Shown in pieces: positions 7,950 through 16,584 of a DNA stretch of 36,381 nt. The stretch is from NCBI RefSeq assembly GCF_013425525.1, contig NZ_JACCKA010000081.1, positions 1-36,381 of the forward strand, given 5' to 3'. The DNA comes from Luteimonas salinisoli. GTDB lineage: Bacteria; Pseudomonadota; Gammaproteobacteria; Xanthomonadales; Xanthomonadaceae. How positions within the stretch are numbered: position 1 is the stretch's first letter; every line of letters begins with the position of its first letter. The position numbers were made by a program, and so were the translations under genes. Below the pieces are notes generated by a model. That model had not been told where the DNA came from and did no database searches. It worked only from the letters and a program-made list of their open reading frames with translations.

Positions 7950-9374
7950 TCAGGTGGCGATGCAGACGTTGCGCGGCTCGGTGAAGAAGCGCATCGCTTC
8001 CAGGCCGCCCTCGCGGCCGAGCCCGGAGCGGCCCATGCCGCCGAACGGGGTGCGCAGGTCGCGCATCAGCCAGGTGTTGATCCACACCACGCCGGCGCGC
8101 AGCTCGGCGCCCATGCGGTGAGCGCGCGCCAGGTCGCGGGTCCAGACCGACGCGGCCAGGCCGTAGTCGCCGGCGTTGGCCAGCGCCAGCGCCTGGTCGT
8201 CGTCGTCGAACGGCTGCAGGGTCACGACCGGTCCGAAGATCTCCTCGCGATTGGTGGCGCAGTCGGGCCCCAGGCCCTCGATCACCGTCGGCGCGACGAA
8301 CCAGCCGGGCCGCGGCAGCGCCTCGCCGCCGCAGAGCACGGTGGCGCCCTCGTCGCGGGCGCGGGCGATCGCCGCCGTCACCTTGTCGAAATGCGCCTGC
8401 GAGACCAGCGGGCCGAGGCGGGCGTCCGAGTCCATCGGATCGCCGACCCGCAGCGCCAGCGCGCCCGCGACGAAGGCGTCGCGGAACGCTTCGTAGATGC
8501 TCCGCTCGACCAGGATCCGCGAGCCGCACAGGCAGATCTGCCCGGAATTCTGGAACGCCGAGCGCAGCAACACGTCCAGCTGCGCGCGCCAGTCGCTGTC
8601 GGCGAACACCAGGGTCGGGTTCTTGCCGCCGAGCTCCAGAGAGACCTTCTTCAGCAGCGGGCCGGCGATCCCGGCGATGCGCTGGCCGACGGCGGTGCTG
8701 CCGGTGAAGGAGACCGCGCCCACGCCGGGGTGGCGGACGAGGGCCTCGCCGGCGCCCGGACCGCGGCCGTGGACCAGGTTGAGCACGCCGGCCGGCAAGC
8801 CGATCGCGGCTGCGAGGTCGCCCAGCAGCGCGGCGCTGGCCGGCGTCACCTCCGAAGGCTTGGCGACCACGGTGTTGCCGGCGGCCAGGGCCGGCGCGAT
8901 CTTCCAGGTGAGCAGGTACAGCGGCAGGTTCCAGGGCGAGATCGTGCCGACCACGCCCAGCGGCGCGCGCAGGGTGTAGTTGAGCCCGGCCTGGCCGTGG
9001 TGCGATTCGCTGGCGAACTGGGTGGCGGCGTGGGCGAAGAAGCGCAGGTTGGCCACCGCGCGCGGGATCTCGACCTCGCGCGCCAGGGCGTAGGGCTTGC
9101 CGCCGTCGCGCGCCTCGGCATGGGCGAAATCGTCGGCCTTGGCCTCGAGGGCGTCGGCCAGCCGCTCCAGCCAGCGCGCGCGCCGGTCGTTGGGCAGGGC
9201 CGACCATGCCGGGAACGCCGCGGCGGCCGCGGCGACCGCGGCAGCGACGTCGGTGGCGTCGCCGTCCGCGACCTCGGCATAGGTCTTGCCGAGCGCCGGC
9301 TCGTGCACCGGCAGCCAGCCGCCGCCCGCCGGATCGCGCATCCGGCCGTCGATGAAATGTCCGAAACGTCGCAT
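7950..9374 (-). CDS. Aldehyde dehydrogenase, probable 2-aminomuconate-6-semialdehyde dehydrogenase
   Basis: Encodes 474 residues of the NAD(P)-dependent ALDH superfamily. Visible residues are N149 in SPWNLPLYLLTWK, the nucleotide loop FTGSTAVGQRI (223-233), general-base E247 in LELGGKN and nucleophile C281 in NSGQICLCGSR. A GGMGRSGLGREGG segment near the end is typical of the hydroxymuconic/aminomuconic semialdehyde dehydrogenase group. Context (ACMSD, 3-HAO, KMO and KynU in the same unit) makes 2-aminomuconate semialdehyde the likely substrate (AmnC/NbaE type). It is the first gene of the unit. A TAAGAT -10-like box (9381-9386) ends six bases before its ATG and no ribosome binding site is seen. 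Other semialdehydes cannot be excluded. Confidence 0.88.
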   Translation of the reverse strand: MRRFGHFIDGRMRDPAGGGWLPVHEPALGKTYAEVADGDATDVAAAVAAAAAAFPAWSALPNDRRARWLERLADALEAKADDFAHAEARDGGKPYALAREVEIPRAVANLRFFAHAATQFASESHHGQAGLNYTLRAPLGVVGTISPWNLPLYLLTWKIAPALAAGNTVVAKPSEVTPASAALLGDLAAAIGLPAGVLNLVHGRGPGAGEALVRHPGVGAVSFTGSTAVGQRIAGIAGPLLKKVSLELGGKNPTLVFADSDWRAQLDVLLRSAFQNSGQICLCGSRILVERSIYEAFRDAFVAGALALRVGDPMDSDARLGPLVSQAHFDKVTAAIARARDEGATVLCGGEALPRPGWFVAPTVIEGLGPDCATNREEIFGPVVTLQPFDDDDQALALANAGDYGLAASVWTRDLARAHRMGAELRAGVVWINTWLMRDLRTPFGGMGRSGLGREGGLEAMRFFTEPRNVCIAT

Positions 9375-9380
9375 CGCGCC

Positions 9381-9386
9381 ATCTTA
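9381..9386 (-). promoter_or_regulatory. Putative -10 element of the kynurenine operon
   Basis: TAAGAT on the minus strand, followed by GGCGCG and the ATG of the first operon gene. The spacing places a transcription start at the initiation codon. No convincing -35 box is visible. The 272-base gap to nei (9375-9646) also holds a 10-bp palindrome CCGTGCACGG at 9472-9481 that could be an operator; nothing else is recognised there. Confidence 0.4.
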
Positions 9387-9646
9387 CCGTGGCCGGCGCC
9401 GCCGCCTGTGGTGGAGGCGCGGGTGCGCGCCCGACGCAGGGCCAGCCCACCTGCCCAGCGCGACGGCGGGTCCGTGCACGGCGTCGGTCCGGACGGCAGC
9501 GCCATCCGGGCAGACGCCGGAGCGCTTCGTGCCGGAACTTCGGCGACGGACCCGTTTCCGTCGTTCCCGCGCAGATCCTGCTGCGGCTTCGGCGAGGGCA
9601 GGCGCTTCGCCGGGACGGCGGCGCTGGAGACGCTCGGAAAGATGCC

Positions 9647-10459
9647 CTAGCTCTGGCACCGCGGGCAGAAATACAGTCGCCGTCCGCCGGCTTCGCGGCG
9701 CTCGATCGGCGTGGTGCAGGCCTCGCAGGGCAGGCCTGCGCGGCCGAACACCCGGAAGCGGAAGCCGTCCGGAGTGTCGGTGACGTAGTCGGCGCGCATC
9801 CCGGAAGCCGGCGCGATGCCGCGGGTGCGGTAGCTGCGTGCCGGCACCGCCAGCAGCGCGGCGGCCAGGCGCCGCAGCGCCTCGGCATCGAGGTCCGCCG
9901 GCCTGCGCGCGGCATCGATGCCCGCCTCGAACAGCACCTCCGCGCGCAGGTAGTTGCCCATCCCGGCCAGGAACCCCTGGTCCAGCAGCAGTCCCGCCAG
10001 GCGGCGGCGGGCGAAGCGCGGATCGCGCAGGCGCTCCTCGACCGCGGCTGCGCAAAGGCAGGCGTCCAGGACGTCGGGGCCGATGCGGGCGAGGAAGGGG
10101 TGGGTGGCGAGCGCGTCGGTCTTCCACATCGCCACGTCAGATGCCGAGTACAGCAGGATCGCGCGCCCGGCGGTTTCCAGCGCCACGCGCAGCGAGCGAC
10201 GCTCGTCCGGCCGCTCGCCCGCCGCAGCCACCCGCCAGACGCCGTAGAGCTGGTTGTGCGTGTACAGCGTCCAGCCGTGGTCGAAACGGGTCAGCAGCGC
10301 CTTGCCGCGGGGCTCGATCGCCTCCACGAGGCGCCCGCGCAGCGCGCGCTGGTGGCGCTTCAGCGCCGGGAACGCGAACCACGCCGACACCAGCGGCTGC
10401 CCCACCACCGCGGCGGCAAGACGATCGGCGGCGCGGCGGATTTCGGGGCCTTCGGGCAT
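9647..10459 (-). CDS. nei: Endonuclease VIII (DNA glycosylase/AP lyase)
   Basis: Encodes 270 residues of the Fpg/Nei family, which excise oxidised bases and cleave abasic sites. The start MPEGPEIRRAAD is the Nei signature: catalytic Pro2 and Glu3 after Met removal, and EIRRAAD rather than the Fpg form ELPEVE. WFAFPALKRH follows, as in E. coli Nei. A helix-two-turn-helix region is visible in LLLDQGFLAGMGNYLRAE. The C-terminus carries the zinc finger, CEAC and CPRC. Length is slightly above E. coli Nei (263). It is separated from the kynurenine unit by 272 bases and from the SDR gene by 155 bases that contain inverted GGGAATCGGG repeats, so it is probably its own unit. Confidence 0.93.
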   Translation of the reverse strand: MPEGPEIRRAADRLAAAVVGQPLVSAWFAFPALKRHQRALRGRLVEAIEPRGKALLTRFDHGWTLYTHNQLYGVWRVAAAGERPDERRSLRVALETAGRAILLYSASDVAMWKTDALATHPFLARIGPDVLDACLCAAAVEERLRDPRFARRRLAGLLLDQGFLAGMGNYLRAEVLFEAGIDAARRPADLDAEALRRLAAALLAVPARSYRTRGIAPASGMRADYVTDTPDGFRFRVFGRAGLPCEACTTPIERREAGGRRLYFCPRCQS

Positions 10460-10462
10460 GGG

Positions 10463-10610
10463 CGGGAATCGGGAATCGGGAAAGGGGAATCGATTCGGCG
10501 CAAAGGAGCGGGAGTCGCCTGGCGCCCGCTCGGTTCCAGCACAGGCGGCCGGATCGGCGACAGGTGGATCGGAACGGCGCGCTCGTGGCTAGTCCGATTC
10601 CCGATTCCCG
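10463..10610. repeat. Inverted GGGAATCGGG repeats
   Basis: Perfect 17-base inverted copies: CGGGAATCGGGAATCGG at 10463-10479 and its reverse complement at 10594-10610, 114 bases apart, between nei and the SDR gene. Tandem GGGAATC units of this kind are common between genes in xanthomonads. They could form a stem in transcripts from either strand. Confidence 0.8.
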
Positions 10611-10614
10611 GCCT

Positions 10615-11400
10615 TCAGATCGACTGCATCCGCCCCCCGTCGACGGCCAGGCTGACGCCATTCACGTAGGCGGCGGCGGGCGAGCAGAGGAAGGCGATCA
10701 CGCCGCCGGTCTCTTCCGGGCGCGCGAAGCGGCCGGCGGGGACGGTGGCCTGCATGGCGGCGCGCACGGCGTCCTCGTCGCGGCCTTCCTTGCCGGCGCG
10801 GTCGCGAACGATCTGCTCGATGCGGCCGGTCTCGGTGAACCCGGGCAGCACGTTGTTGACGGTGATGCCTTCGGGCGCCAGTTCGCGCGACAGCGTCTTG
10901 GCCCAGCCGGCCACCGCGCCGCGCACCGTGTTGGAGACGCCGAGGCCGGGGATCGGCTCGCGCACCGAGGTGGAGACGACGTTGACGATGCGGCCCCAGC
11001 GCGCCGCGCGCATGCCGGGAAGCAGCGCCTGCACCAGCGTCTGCCCGGCGATCAGGTGCCTGCGGAAAGCCTCGAGATAGGCCTCGGCGTCGGCGCCGTG
11101 CGCCGGCCCCCCCGGCGGACCGCCGGTGTTGTTGACGAGGATCTGGACGGGGCGCTCCGCGACCAGGGCTTCCACCTGCGTGCGCAGGGCCTCGGGGCGG
11201 GCGAGGTCGGCGGCGAGCCAGCCGTGGCGCTGCGCGCGCGGGCGCGGCAGGGCTTCGGCCACCGCCTGCAGCGCGTCGGCGCGCCGCGACAGCACCGTGA
11301 TGTCGGCGCCGAGCAGGGCAAGCTCGTGCGCGGCGGCGCGGCCGATGCCCTCGGAGGCGCCGCATACCAGCGCATGTCTGCCGGAGAGGTCCAGGTCCAT
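10615..11400 (-). CDS. SDR-family oxidoreductase lacking the canonical YxxxK pair
   Basis: Encodes 261 residues of the short-chain dehydrogenase/reductase superfamily. The nucleotide-binding motif is GASEGIG (14-20), and the subfamily-typical NNTGGPPGG lies at 90-98. The catalytic Ser region VNVVSTSV (about 143) is present. The position of the catalytic Tyr-x3-Lys is instead Ser156-x3-Arg160 (SNTVRGAVAGWAKTL). The remainder (PEGITVNNVLPGFT, SPAAAYVNGVSLAVDGG) is a normal SDR. Substrate is unknown; FabG-like annotation would be unsafe because the catalytic Tyr is missing. The start is ATG with an AAGAAGG about 12 bases upstream. The neighbour downstream is nei, and upstream is a REP doublet overlapping the paiB-like gene. 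Confidence 0.87.
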   Translation of the reverse strand: MDLDLSGRHALVCGASEGIGRAAAHELALLGADITVLSRRADALQAVAEALPRPRAQRHGWLAADLARPEALRTQVEALVAERPVQILVNNTGGPPGGPAHGADAEAYLEAFRRHLIAGQTLVQALLPGMRAARWGRIVNVVSTSVREPIPGLGVSNTVRGAVAGWAKTLSRELAPEGITVNNVLPGFTETGRIEQIVRDRAGKEGRDEDAVRAAMQATVPAGRFARPEETGGVIAFLCSPAAAYVNGVSLAVDGGRMQSI

Positions 11401-11552
11401 GTCGTTGCGATGCCTTCTTGGTGCCGCCGGGGCGATGGCGACAGCTTAGCAGCGCGATGCGAGGCAGCAGGCCGGTGGTGGCGCGCGGCCCCGGACGGTA
11501 CCGAGGTCGCGGGACCGCGGCCCGCCTGGCCGTCTCCGCAGGCACGACCGGT

Positions 11553-11630
11553 CCCGTAGAGACGAGCTTGCTCGGCTGGGGGGCTCCGGGGCCGGAGCCG
11601 GAAGCAGCGGAGCAGGCTCCGCTCTACGGG
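11553..11630. repeat. GTAG-type REP doublet (REPIN-like), copy 1
   Basis: Ends are inverted copies CCCGTAGAG (11553-11561) and CTCTACGGG (11622-11630), each followed inward by a GAGC-rich hairpin, with a GC-rich centre. The right end overlaps the last codons and stop of the paiB-like gene. It resembles the Stenotrophomonas GTAG (SMAG) REP family. Confidence 0.85.
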
Positions 11631-12259
11631 CGAGGTGCCTTGCCGGGCTGGCGCTCGCGCATCAGCGCCGCAACGGCGCGCGCGTCGTCGGTCCCGGCGG
11701 TCGCCAGCGCCCCGGCCACCGCCTCGCGATTCGCCGGCGGGTGGTTCTGGTGCAGCTTGAATTTCAGCTCGATCCGGTCCGGCCGGAAGCGGAAGCCGGT
11801 GATGCCGCGCAGCTGCGCGGCGAATCGCGGCTCGGCGGGATCGAAGCGCCAATCGCTGCCGGCGCGGGCTTCGAAGCGCTCGCTCAGGCGCAGCACCAGG
11901 TCTCCCAGCGCGGCGTCGTCCGCGTAGGACTCGAGCGTTCCGTACAGATGCGCGGCGGCGTAGTTCCAGGTCGGTACCCGCGCTGCCGGCTCCTTGTCGG
12001 GATACCAGTTCGGCGAGACATAGGCATGCGGGCCGTGCACGATCAGTAGCGCCGGCCCGGGGGCGGCCTGCGGGTTGGGGCGCGCCCAGTGGCCTTCGAC
12101 GAGGATGCCGGCCGCGTCGCGCCGGTACAGCACCGGCAGGTGCGAGGCGAACGGCAGCCCGTCGGCGGCGGTGGTGACCAGGGTCGCGAAGGGGTCGGCC
12201 TTGAGCAGGCGGTCCAGCGCCGCCAGGTCCGGTTCGGCGAACGCGCGGGGTGTGTACAC
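11624..12259 (-). CDS. PaiB-like FMN-binding negative transcriptional regulator family protein
   Basis: Encodes 211 residues beginning at GTG (VYTPRAFAEPD), which matches the MYxPxxF start of the PaiB/FMN_bind_2 family. Family blocks are visible: LVTTAADGLPFASHLP (about 28-43), HGPHAYVSPNWYPDKEPAARVPTWNY (about 74-100) and a C-terminal GFRFRPDRIELKFKLHQN segment. These are split-barrel flavin-binding proteins; PaiB itself was described as a negative regulator in Bacillus, but the role here is unknown. The start lies 11 bases after the stop of the upstream unknown gene, so they are probably co-transcribed. The final proline codon and stop (CCG TAG) come from the REP doublet, so the C-terminus may have been reshaped by repeat insertion. 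Confidence 0.87.
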   Translation of the reverse strand: MYTPRAFAEPDLAALDRLLKADPFATLVTTAADGLPFASHLPVLYRRDAAGILVEGHWARPNPQAAPGPALLIVHGPHAYVSPNWYPDKEPAARVPTWNYAAAHLYGTLESYADDAALGDLVLRLSERFEARAGSDWRFDPAEPRFAAQLRGITGFRFRPDRIELKFKLHQNHPPANREAVAGALATAGTDDARAVAALMRERQPGKAPRP

Positions 12260-12270
12260 GGGTGCCGGGC

Positions 12271-12600
12271 TCAGGCGCGGCCGCCGAGCCGCTGCATCAT
12301 CCGCGGCCGCAGCTGCTCGTCGGAATCGGCCCGCGGCGGCGCGAGTTCGTCGAGCGCGAAGCCGCGTTCCAGGGCGTCCTCGCCGTCGAGGCCGTCGTAC
12401 GCCACGAACCCGGCGTCCAGCAGCGCGCCGCGGGCGCTGTCCTCGGTGTCGTAGCTCAGGGTGTTGCCGTCGCTGTCGAAGACCTCGGCGGTGCCGCCGG
12501 CGCGGATGCGCAGGCGCGCCCAGACCACGGTGCGGCCCAGGGTAGCCAGCCACCATTCGTCGTAGACGGCGGGCGAGGCGGGATCGCGGGGCTCTTTCAT
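12271..12600 (-). CDS. Conserved hypothetical protein, 109 residues
   Basis: Not recognised. It starts MKEPRDPASPAVYDEWWLATLG and has a small beta-rich core (VVWARLRIRAGGTAEVFDSDG), an acidic middle and a basic C-terminal end. There is no signal peptide or membrane segment. The ATG is chosen because it overlaps the stop of the upstream membrane-protein gene as ATGA (12597-12600), an arrangement favouring translational coupling; an in-frame ATG 12 bases earlier is the alternative. It lies between a small membrane protein and the PaiB-like gene in what looks like an asnS-led unit. Composition and codon use resemble its neighbours, which supports it being real. Confidence 0.7.
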   Translation of the reverse strand: MKEPRDPASPAVYDEWWLATLGRTVVWARLRIRAGGTAEVFDSDGNTLSYDTEDSARGALLDAGFVAYDGLDGEDALERGFALDELAPPRADSDEQLRPRMMQRLGGRA

Positions 12601-12896
12601 GCCAGCCACCATAGCCAGAGCAGGGCCGCCATGCCCAGCCCGAACAGCACGGTCAGCAATGCGATCCGTGCCGGCGTGGCCAGGCCGGTGAACTGGCGGT
12701 CGCGGGACTCGCGATAGCCGCCCGACAGCAGCCAGTGCAGCGCCGCGGGGCGCAGGAACGCGCCATCGCCCAGGCGCGCCCGCAGCGCCGGGTCGCGCTC
12801 GCGCAGGTGCACCAGCGACAGCGGCCAGAAGATCACGAAGGCGCAGGCGCCGCCGATGGCGATGCCGACGAAGCAGAGGGCGAGGAACAGGATCAC
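12597..12896 (-). CDS. Small two-helix membrane protein, unknown function
   Basis: Encodes 99 residues from a GTG start seven bases after the asnS stop. An N-terminal hydrophobic helix (ILFLALCFVGIAIGGACAFV, residues 2-21) is followed by a basic polar loop of about 50 residues. A second helix lies at the end (IALLTVLFGLGMAALLWLWWL). Both termini are therefore probably on the same side of the inner membrane. No family is recognised. Its stop overlaps the next gene's ATG (ATGA). The short gap from asnS and the overlap with the next gene are the main reasons for accepting it. Confidence 0.68.
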   Translation of the reverse strand: MILFLALCFVGIAIGGACAFVIFWPLSLVHLRERDPALRARLGDGAFLRPAALHWLLSGGYRESRDRQFTGLATPARIALLTVLFGLGMAALLWLWWLA

Positions 12897-12903
12897 GGCT
12901 CTT

Positions 12904-14304
<1,401 letters not shown>

Positions 14305-14426
14305 GCCTTGAATTCCGGGTTCGATGAACGGATATCGGAGCCATGCAGTTTACCCAAGTCGTGCACGGCCGGGCTGCGGTACGCGAGCGTTCCCGTGGCG
14401 TGATCGTTCGATTCCGCCCCAGGGAG

Positions 14427-14432
14427 TAGAAT
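14427..14432 (+). promoter_or_regulatory. Putative -10 element of the IscA-type gene
   Basis: TAGAAT followed by CGGCAC and the ATG. Transcription would start at or next to the initiation codon. An AGGGAG just upstream, about 12 bases from the ATG, could instead act as a ribosome binding site, so a leaderless reading is not certain. Confidence 0.4.
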
Positions 14433-14438
14433 CGGCAC

Positions 14439-14780
14439 ATGGCCATCCGTCTCACCCCCGTCGCGCTCGAACGCGTCAAGAGCTTTCTCGCTGCCTCGCC
14501 CAGGGCGCTGGGCCTGCGCTTCGGCGTCGAACGCACCGGCTGCTCGGGCTGGGGCTACGCGGTCGACCTGGCGCACGAGGAGCGCCCCGGCGACCGGATC
14601 AGCGAGCAGGACGGGGTCCGCATCTACGTCGACGCCGACAGCGCGCCGCTCGTGGACGGCACCGAGATCGACTTCGCCCGTCAGGGGCTGAACCAGCAGT
14701 TCCGCTTCCGCAATCCCAACGTGGCCGCCGAGTGCGGCTGCGGCGAGAGCTTCACCACCACGGCCGACCGCGCCGCCTGA
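14439..14780 (+). CDS. IscA/HesB-type iron-sulfur cluster assembly protein
   Basis: Encodes 113 residues of the A-type Fe-S carrier family. The three conserved cysteines are present: C35 in ERTGCSGWGY, and C99 and C101 in the C-terminal AECGCGESF. It would bind an Fe-S cluster as a homodimer and pass it to apo-proteins. Whether it is the IscA, ErpA or SufA orthologue cannot be settled, since no isc or suf genes are near, so the symbol is left empty. It is divergent from asnS and upstream of the rpsF promoter. The protein is complete, with a normal length for the family (about 107-116). Confidence 0.92.
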   Translation: MAIRLTPVALERVKSFLAASPRALGLRFGVERTGCSGWGYAVDLAHEERPGDRISEQDGVRIYVDADSAPLVDGTEIDFARQGLNQQFRFRNPNVAAECGCGESFTTTADRAA

Positions 14781-14804
14781 ACGGGCCGCGGACCGTCCGG
14801 TCGC

Positions 14805-14833
14805 TTGCCCGCAAGTCTTTGATCCGCCATAAT
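14805..14833 (+). promoter_or_regulatory. Promoter of the rpsF-rpsR-rplI operon
   Basis: TTGCCC (14805-14810), a 17-base spacer and CATAAT (14828-14833), predicting a start near 14840. About 119 bases of leader separate it from rpsF. Confidence 0.65.
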
Positions 14834-14837
14834 GCGC

Positions 14838-14866
14838 GGCTCGCTGCGGCCCTGCCGCCGCGAGCC
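14838..14866 (+). promoter_or_regulatory. Structured 5' leader hairpin of the rpsF operon
   Basis: GGCTCGC (14838-14844) and GCGGC (14846-14850) pair with GCCGC (14854-14858) and GCGAGCC (14860-14866) around a CCT loop with one T-C mismatch, a 12-bp stem at the expected 5' end. A competing pairing is possible between 14834-14843 and 14910-14919, which are perfectly complementary over ten bases, though part of the first arm may lie upstream of the transcription start. S6:S18 binding leaders are known for this operon in other bacteria. Whether this is one is unproven. Confidence 0.45.
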
Positions 14867-14958
14867 CCTTGCCCCACCGCGTCCGGGTTCCGGCCGACGG
14901 GGGGCTGTCCGAGCCGCGCGGGCGCGCCCGCACGGTCGATAACCGAAAGGAAACTCCC

Positions 14959-15402
14959 ATGCGTCACTACGAAATCGTGTTCCTGGTCCACCCGGACCAG
15001 AGCGAGCAGGTGCCCGCCATGATCGAGCGCTACACCACGCTGATCGAGGGCGGCGAGGGCAAGATCCACCGGCTCGAGGATTGGGGCCGCCGCCAGCTGG
15101 CCTACCCGATCAACAACCTGGTCAAGGCCCACTACGTGATGTTCAACATCGAGGCCGGCCAGGCCGTGCTCGACGAACTCGTCGGCACCTTCCGCTTCAA
15201 CGACGCGATCCTGCGCCACCTGGTGATCCGCCGCGACGAGCCGGTGACCGAGCAGTCGCTGATCATGAAGAACAAGGACGACAAGGGCGACAAGCCCGAG
15301 CGCGGCGAGCGCCGCCGTCGCGACGGGGACGAGGGTTCCTCGGGCGACAACGAGAAGTCCGAGCAGGCCGACAAGGCCGATGACACCGCCGAAGCCGCCT
15401 GA
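14959..15402 (+). CDS. rpsF: 30S ribosomal protein S6
   Basis: Encodes 147 residues. The S6 fold is read from [19 protein letters not shown] through [18 protein letters not shown] to [12 protein letters not shown]. From about residue 103 on there is a charged low-complexity tail (Lys/Asp/Glu/Arg then acidic, ending DDTAEAA), about 45 residues long. S6 in many gammaproteobacteria also has a disordered acidic tail. GAAAGGAAA upstream is a good ribosome binding site. First gene of rpsF-rpsR-rplI. No priB is present between rpsF and rpsR, unlike in E. coli. Confidence 0.97.
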   Translation: MRHYEIVFLVHPDQSEQVPAMIERYTTLIEGGEGKIHRLEDWGRRQLAYPINNLVKAHYVMFNIEAGQAVLDELVGTFRFNDAILRHLVIRRDEPVTEQSLIMKNKDDKGDKPERGERRRRDGDEGSSGDNEKSEQADKADDTAEAA

Positions 15403-15429
15403 CCAAAGCCTTCTAGGAGCAGCGCACCC

Positions 15430-15660
15430 ATGTCCAAGTTCTTTCGCCGCCGCAAGTTCTGCAAGTTCACCGCCGAGGGCGTCAAGGAGATCGACTACAA
15501 GGATCTCAACACCCTGCGCCAGAACCTGACCGAGAACGGCAAGATCGTTCCCAGCCGCATCACCGGCACCAAGTCGCGCTACCAGCGCCAGCTGGCCACC
15601 GCGGTCAAGCGCGCCCGCTTCCTGGCGCTGATTCCCTACACCGACAACCACAACGTCTGA
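15430..15660 (+). CDS. rpsR: 30S ribosomal protein S18
   Basis: Encodes 76 residues, the normal size. [14 protein letters not shown] at the N-terminus and [20 protein letters not shown] at the C-terminus are diagnostic. S18 binds S6 on the 30S platform. TAGGAG lies ten bases upstream of the ATG. The gap to rpsF is 27 bases, so the pair is co-transcribed. A 190-base gap then separates it from rplI. Confidence 0.98.
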   Translation: MSKFFRRRKFCKFTAEGVKEIDYKDLNTLRQNLTENGKIVPSRITGTKSRYQRQLATAVKRARFLALIPYTDNHNV

Positions 15661-15850
15661 GGGGCAGGGACGCGTGGGCGGCGGCGACGCCGCCGCGGGT
15701 TCGGGAAACGGGACGAGCGCGCAGTGCGTGCCCGCCGCGTGTCCCGCTCCTCTCCACGGTTCCCGCTTCTCGTCCGTTCGGACAGCTGAAAGTTGCGGCG
15801 CAGCGCCGGTCCCGCCGGCGCGGCGTCACTAACGAACACGGAGCATACCC
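15661..15850 (+). other. Structured rpsR-rplI intergenic gap
   Basis: 190 bases with several inverted repeats but no gene. One is the palindrome GTCCGTTCGGAC (15773-15784). Another is a 7-bp GCGCCGG/CCGGCGC hairpin at 15803-15821 about 30 bases before rplI. GGGAAACGGGA-like xanthomonad repeat text lies at about 15700. No T-tract follows the hairpins, so a terminator is unlikely. Confidence 0.5.
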
Positions 15851-16312
15851 ATGCAACTGATTTTGCTGCAGAAGATCACCAACCTCGGCAACCTCGGCGA
15901 CAAGGTCACGGTCAAGCCGGGCTACGGTCGCAACTACCTGGTGCCGCAGGGCAAGGCGGTCCCCGCCACGGCGGCCAACCTGGCCGAGTTCGAGAGCCGC
16001 CGCGCCGAGTACGAGGCCAAGGCCAAGGCGGCCCACGAGGAGGCCTCGGGCCGCCTGGGCAAGCTGGAGGGCGCCAGCATCGCCATCAAGGTCAACGCTT
16101 CGCCCGAGGGCAAGCTGTACGGTTCGGTCGGTCCGCGCGACATCGCCGAGGCGCTGACGGCACAGACCGGGGTCGAGGTGGAGAAGTCGGAAGTGGTGCT
16201 GGGCGAGGGCCCGTTCCGCCACGTCGGCGAGTACGAGGTGCTGGTGCACCTGCATGCCGACGTCGAGACCACGATCAAGCTCGCGATCGAGCCGGAAGCG
16301 GCGGCGATCTGA
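15851..16312 (+). CDS. rplI: 50S ribosomal protein L9
   Basis: Encodes 153 residues. The N-terminal domain [32 protein letters not shown] is diagnostic of L9. It is followed by the long connecting helix ([20 protein letters not shown]) and the C-terminal RNA-binding domain with [15 protein letters not shown]9 bridges the L1 stalk base and affects frame maintenance. CGGAG precedes the ATG. It ends the ribosomal operon at a strong terminator. Confidence 0.98.
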   Translation: MQLILLQKITNLGNLGDKVTVKPGYGRNYLVPQGKAVPATAANLAEFESRRAEYEAKAKAAHEEASGRLGKLEGASIAIKVNASPEGKLYGSVGPRDIAEALTAQTGVEVEKSEVVLGEGPFRHVGEYEVLVHLHADVETTIKLAIEPEAAAI

Positions 16313-16337
16313 GCCGGCGACGCCGGCTGCACCACGG

Positions 16338-16364
16338 ACGGGCGCCGCGAGGCGCCCGTTTTCG
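16338..16364 (+). terminator. Rho-independent terminator after rplI
   Basis: ACGGGCGCC (16338-16346), loop GCGA, GGCGCCCGT (16351-16359), then TTTCGTT. A perfect 9-bp GC-rich stem with a short T-rich run, 25 bases after the rplI stop. Confidence 0.85.
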
Positions 16365-16474
16365 TTCGGCGGCGCCCGGCCGGGCGTAGCTTCGCCGCCG
16401 GCGCCCGGCCGGCGCGCTCGATGCCGCCGGTCGGGTCGCAGGCGCTGAGACGACGCGGCGATAGGAAAGCGGTG

Positions 16475-16483
16475 TTATCCACA
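16475..16483 (+). promoter_or_regulatory. DnaA box upstream of dnaB
   Basis: TTATCCACA, an exact match to the consensus DnaA box, lies 110 bases before the chosen dnaB start and about 35 bases before a possible -10 (TACGAT, 16518-16523). I saw no second copy in the window. A regulatory role of DnaA on dnaB is inferred. Confidence 0.55.
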
Positions 16484-16584
16484 GCTTGTTCCATCGCGTG
16501 CCCACAGCCGGACCGCCTACGATGCCCCACCGCAGCCACCTGGCCGTCTTCGGACGGCCCGCACCGCAGGAGCAGTTCCCGCCC

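Noticed and set aside
16486..16584. Longer dnaB starting at TTG (16486) or ATG (16522)
   Set aside because: The extension is not like DnaB, spans the DnaA-box promoter area and lacks a ribosome binding site; 16585 has one.
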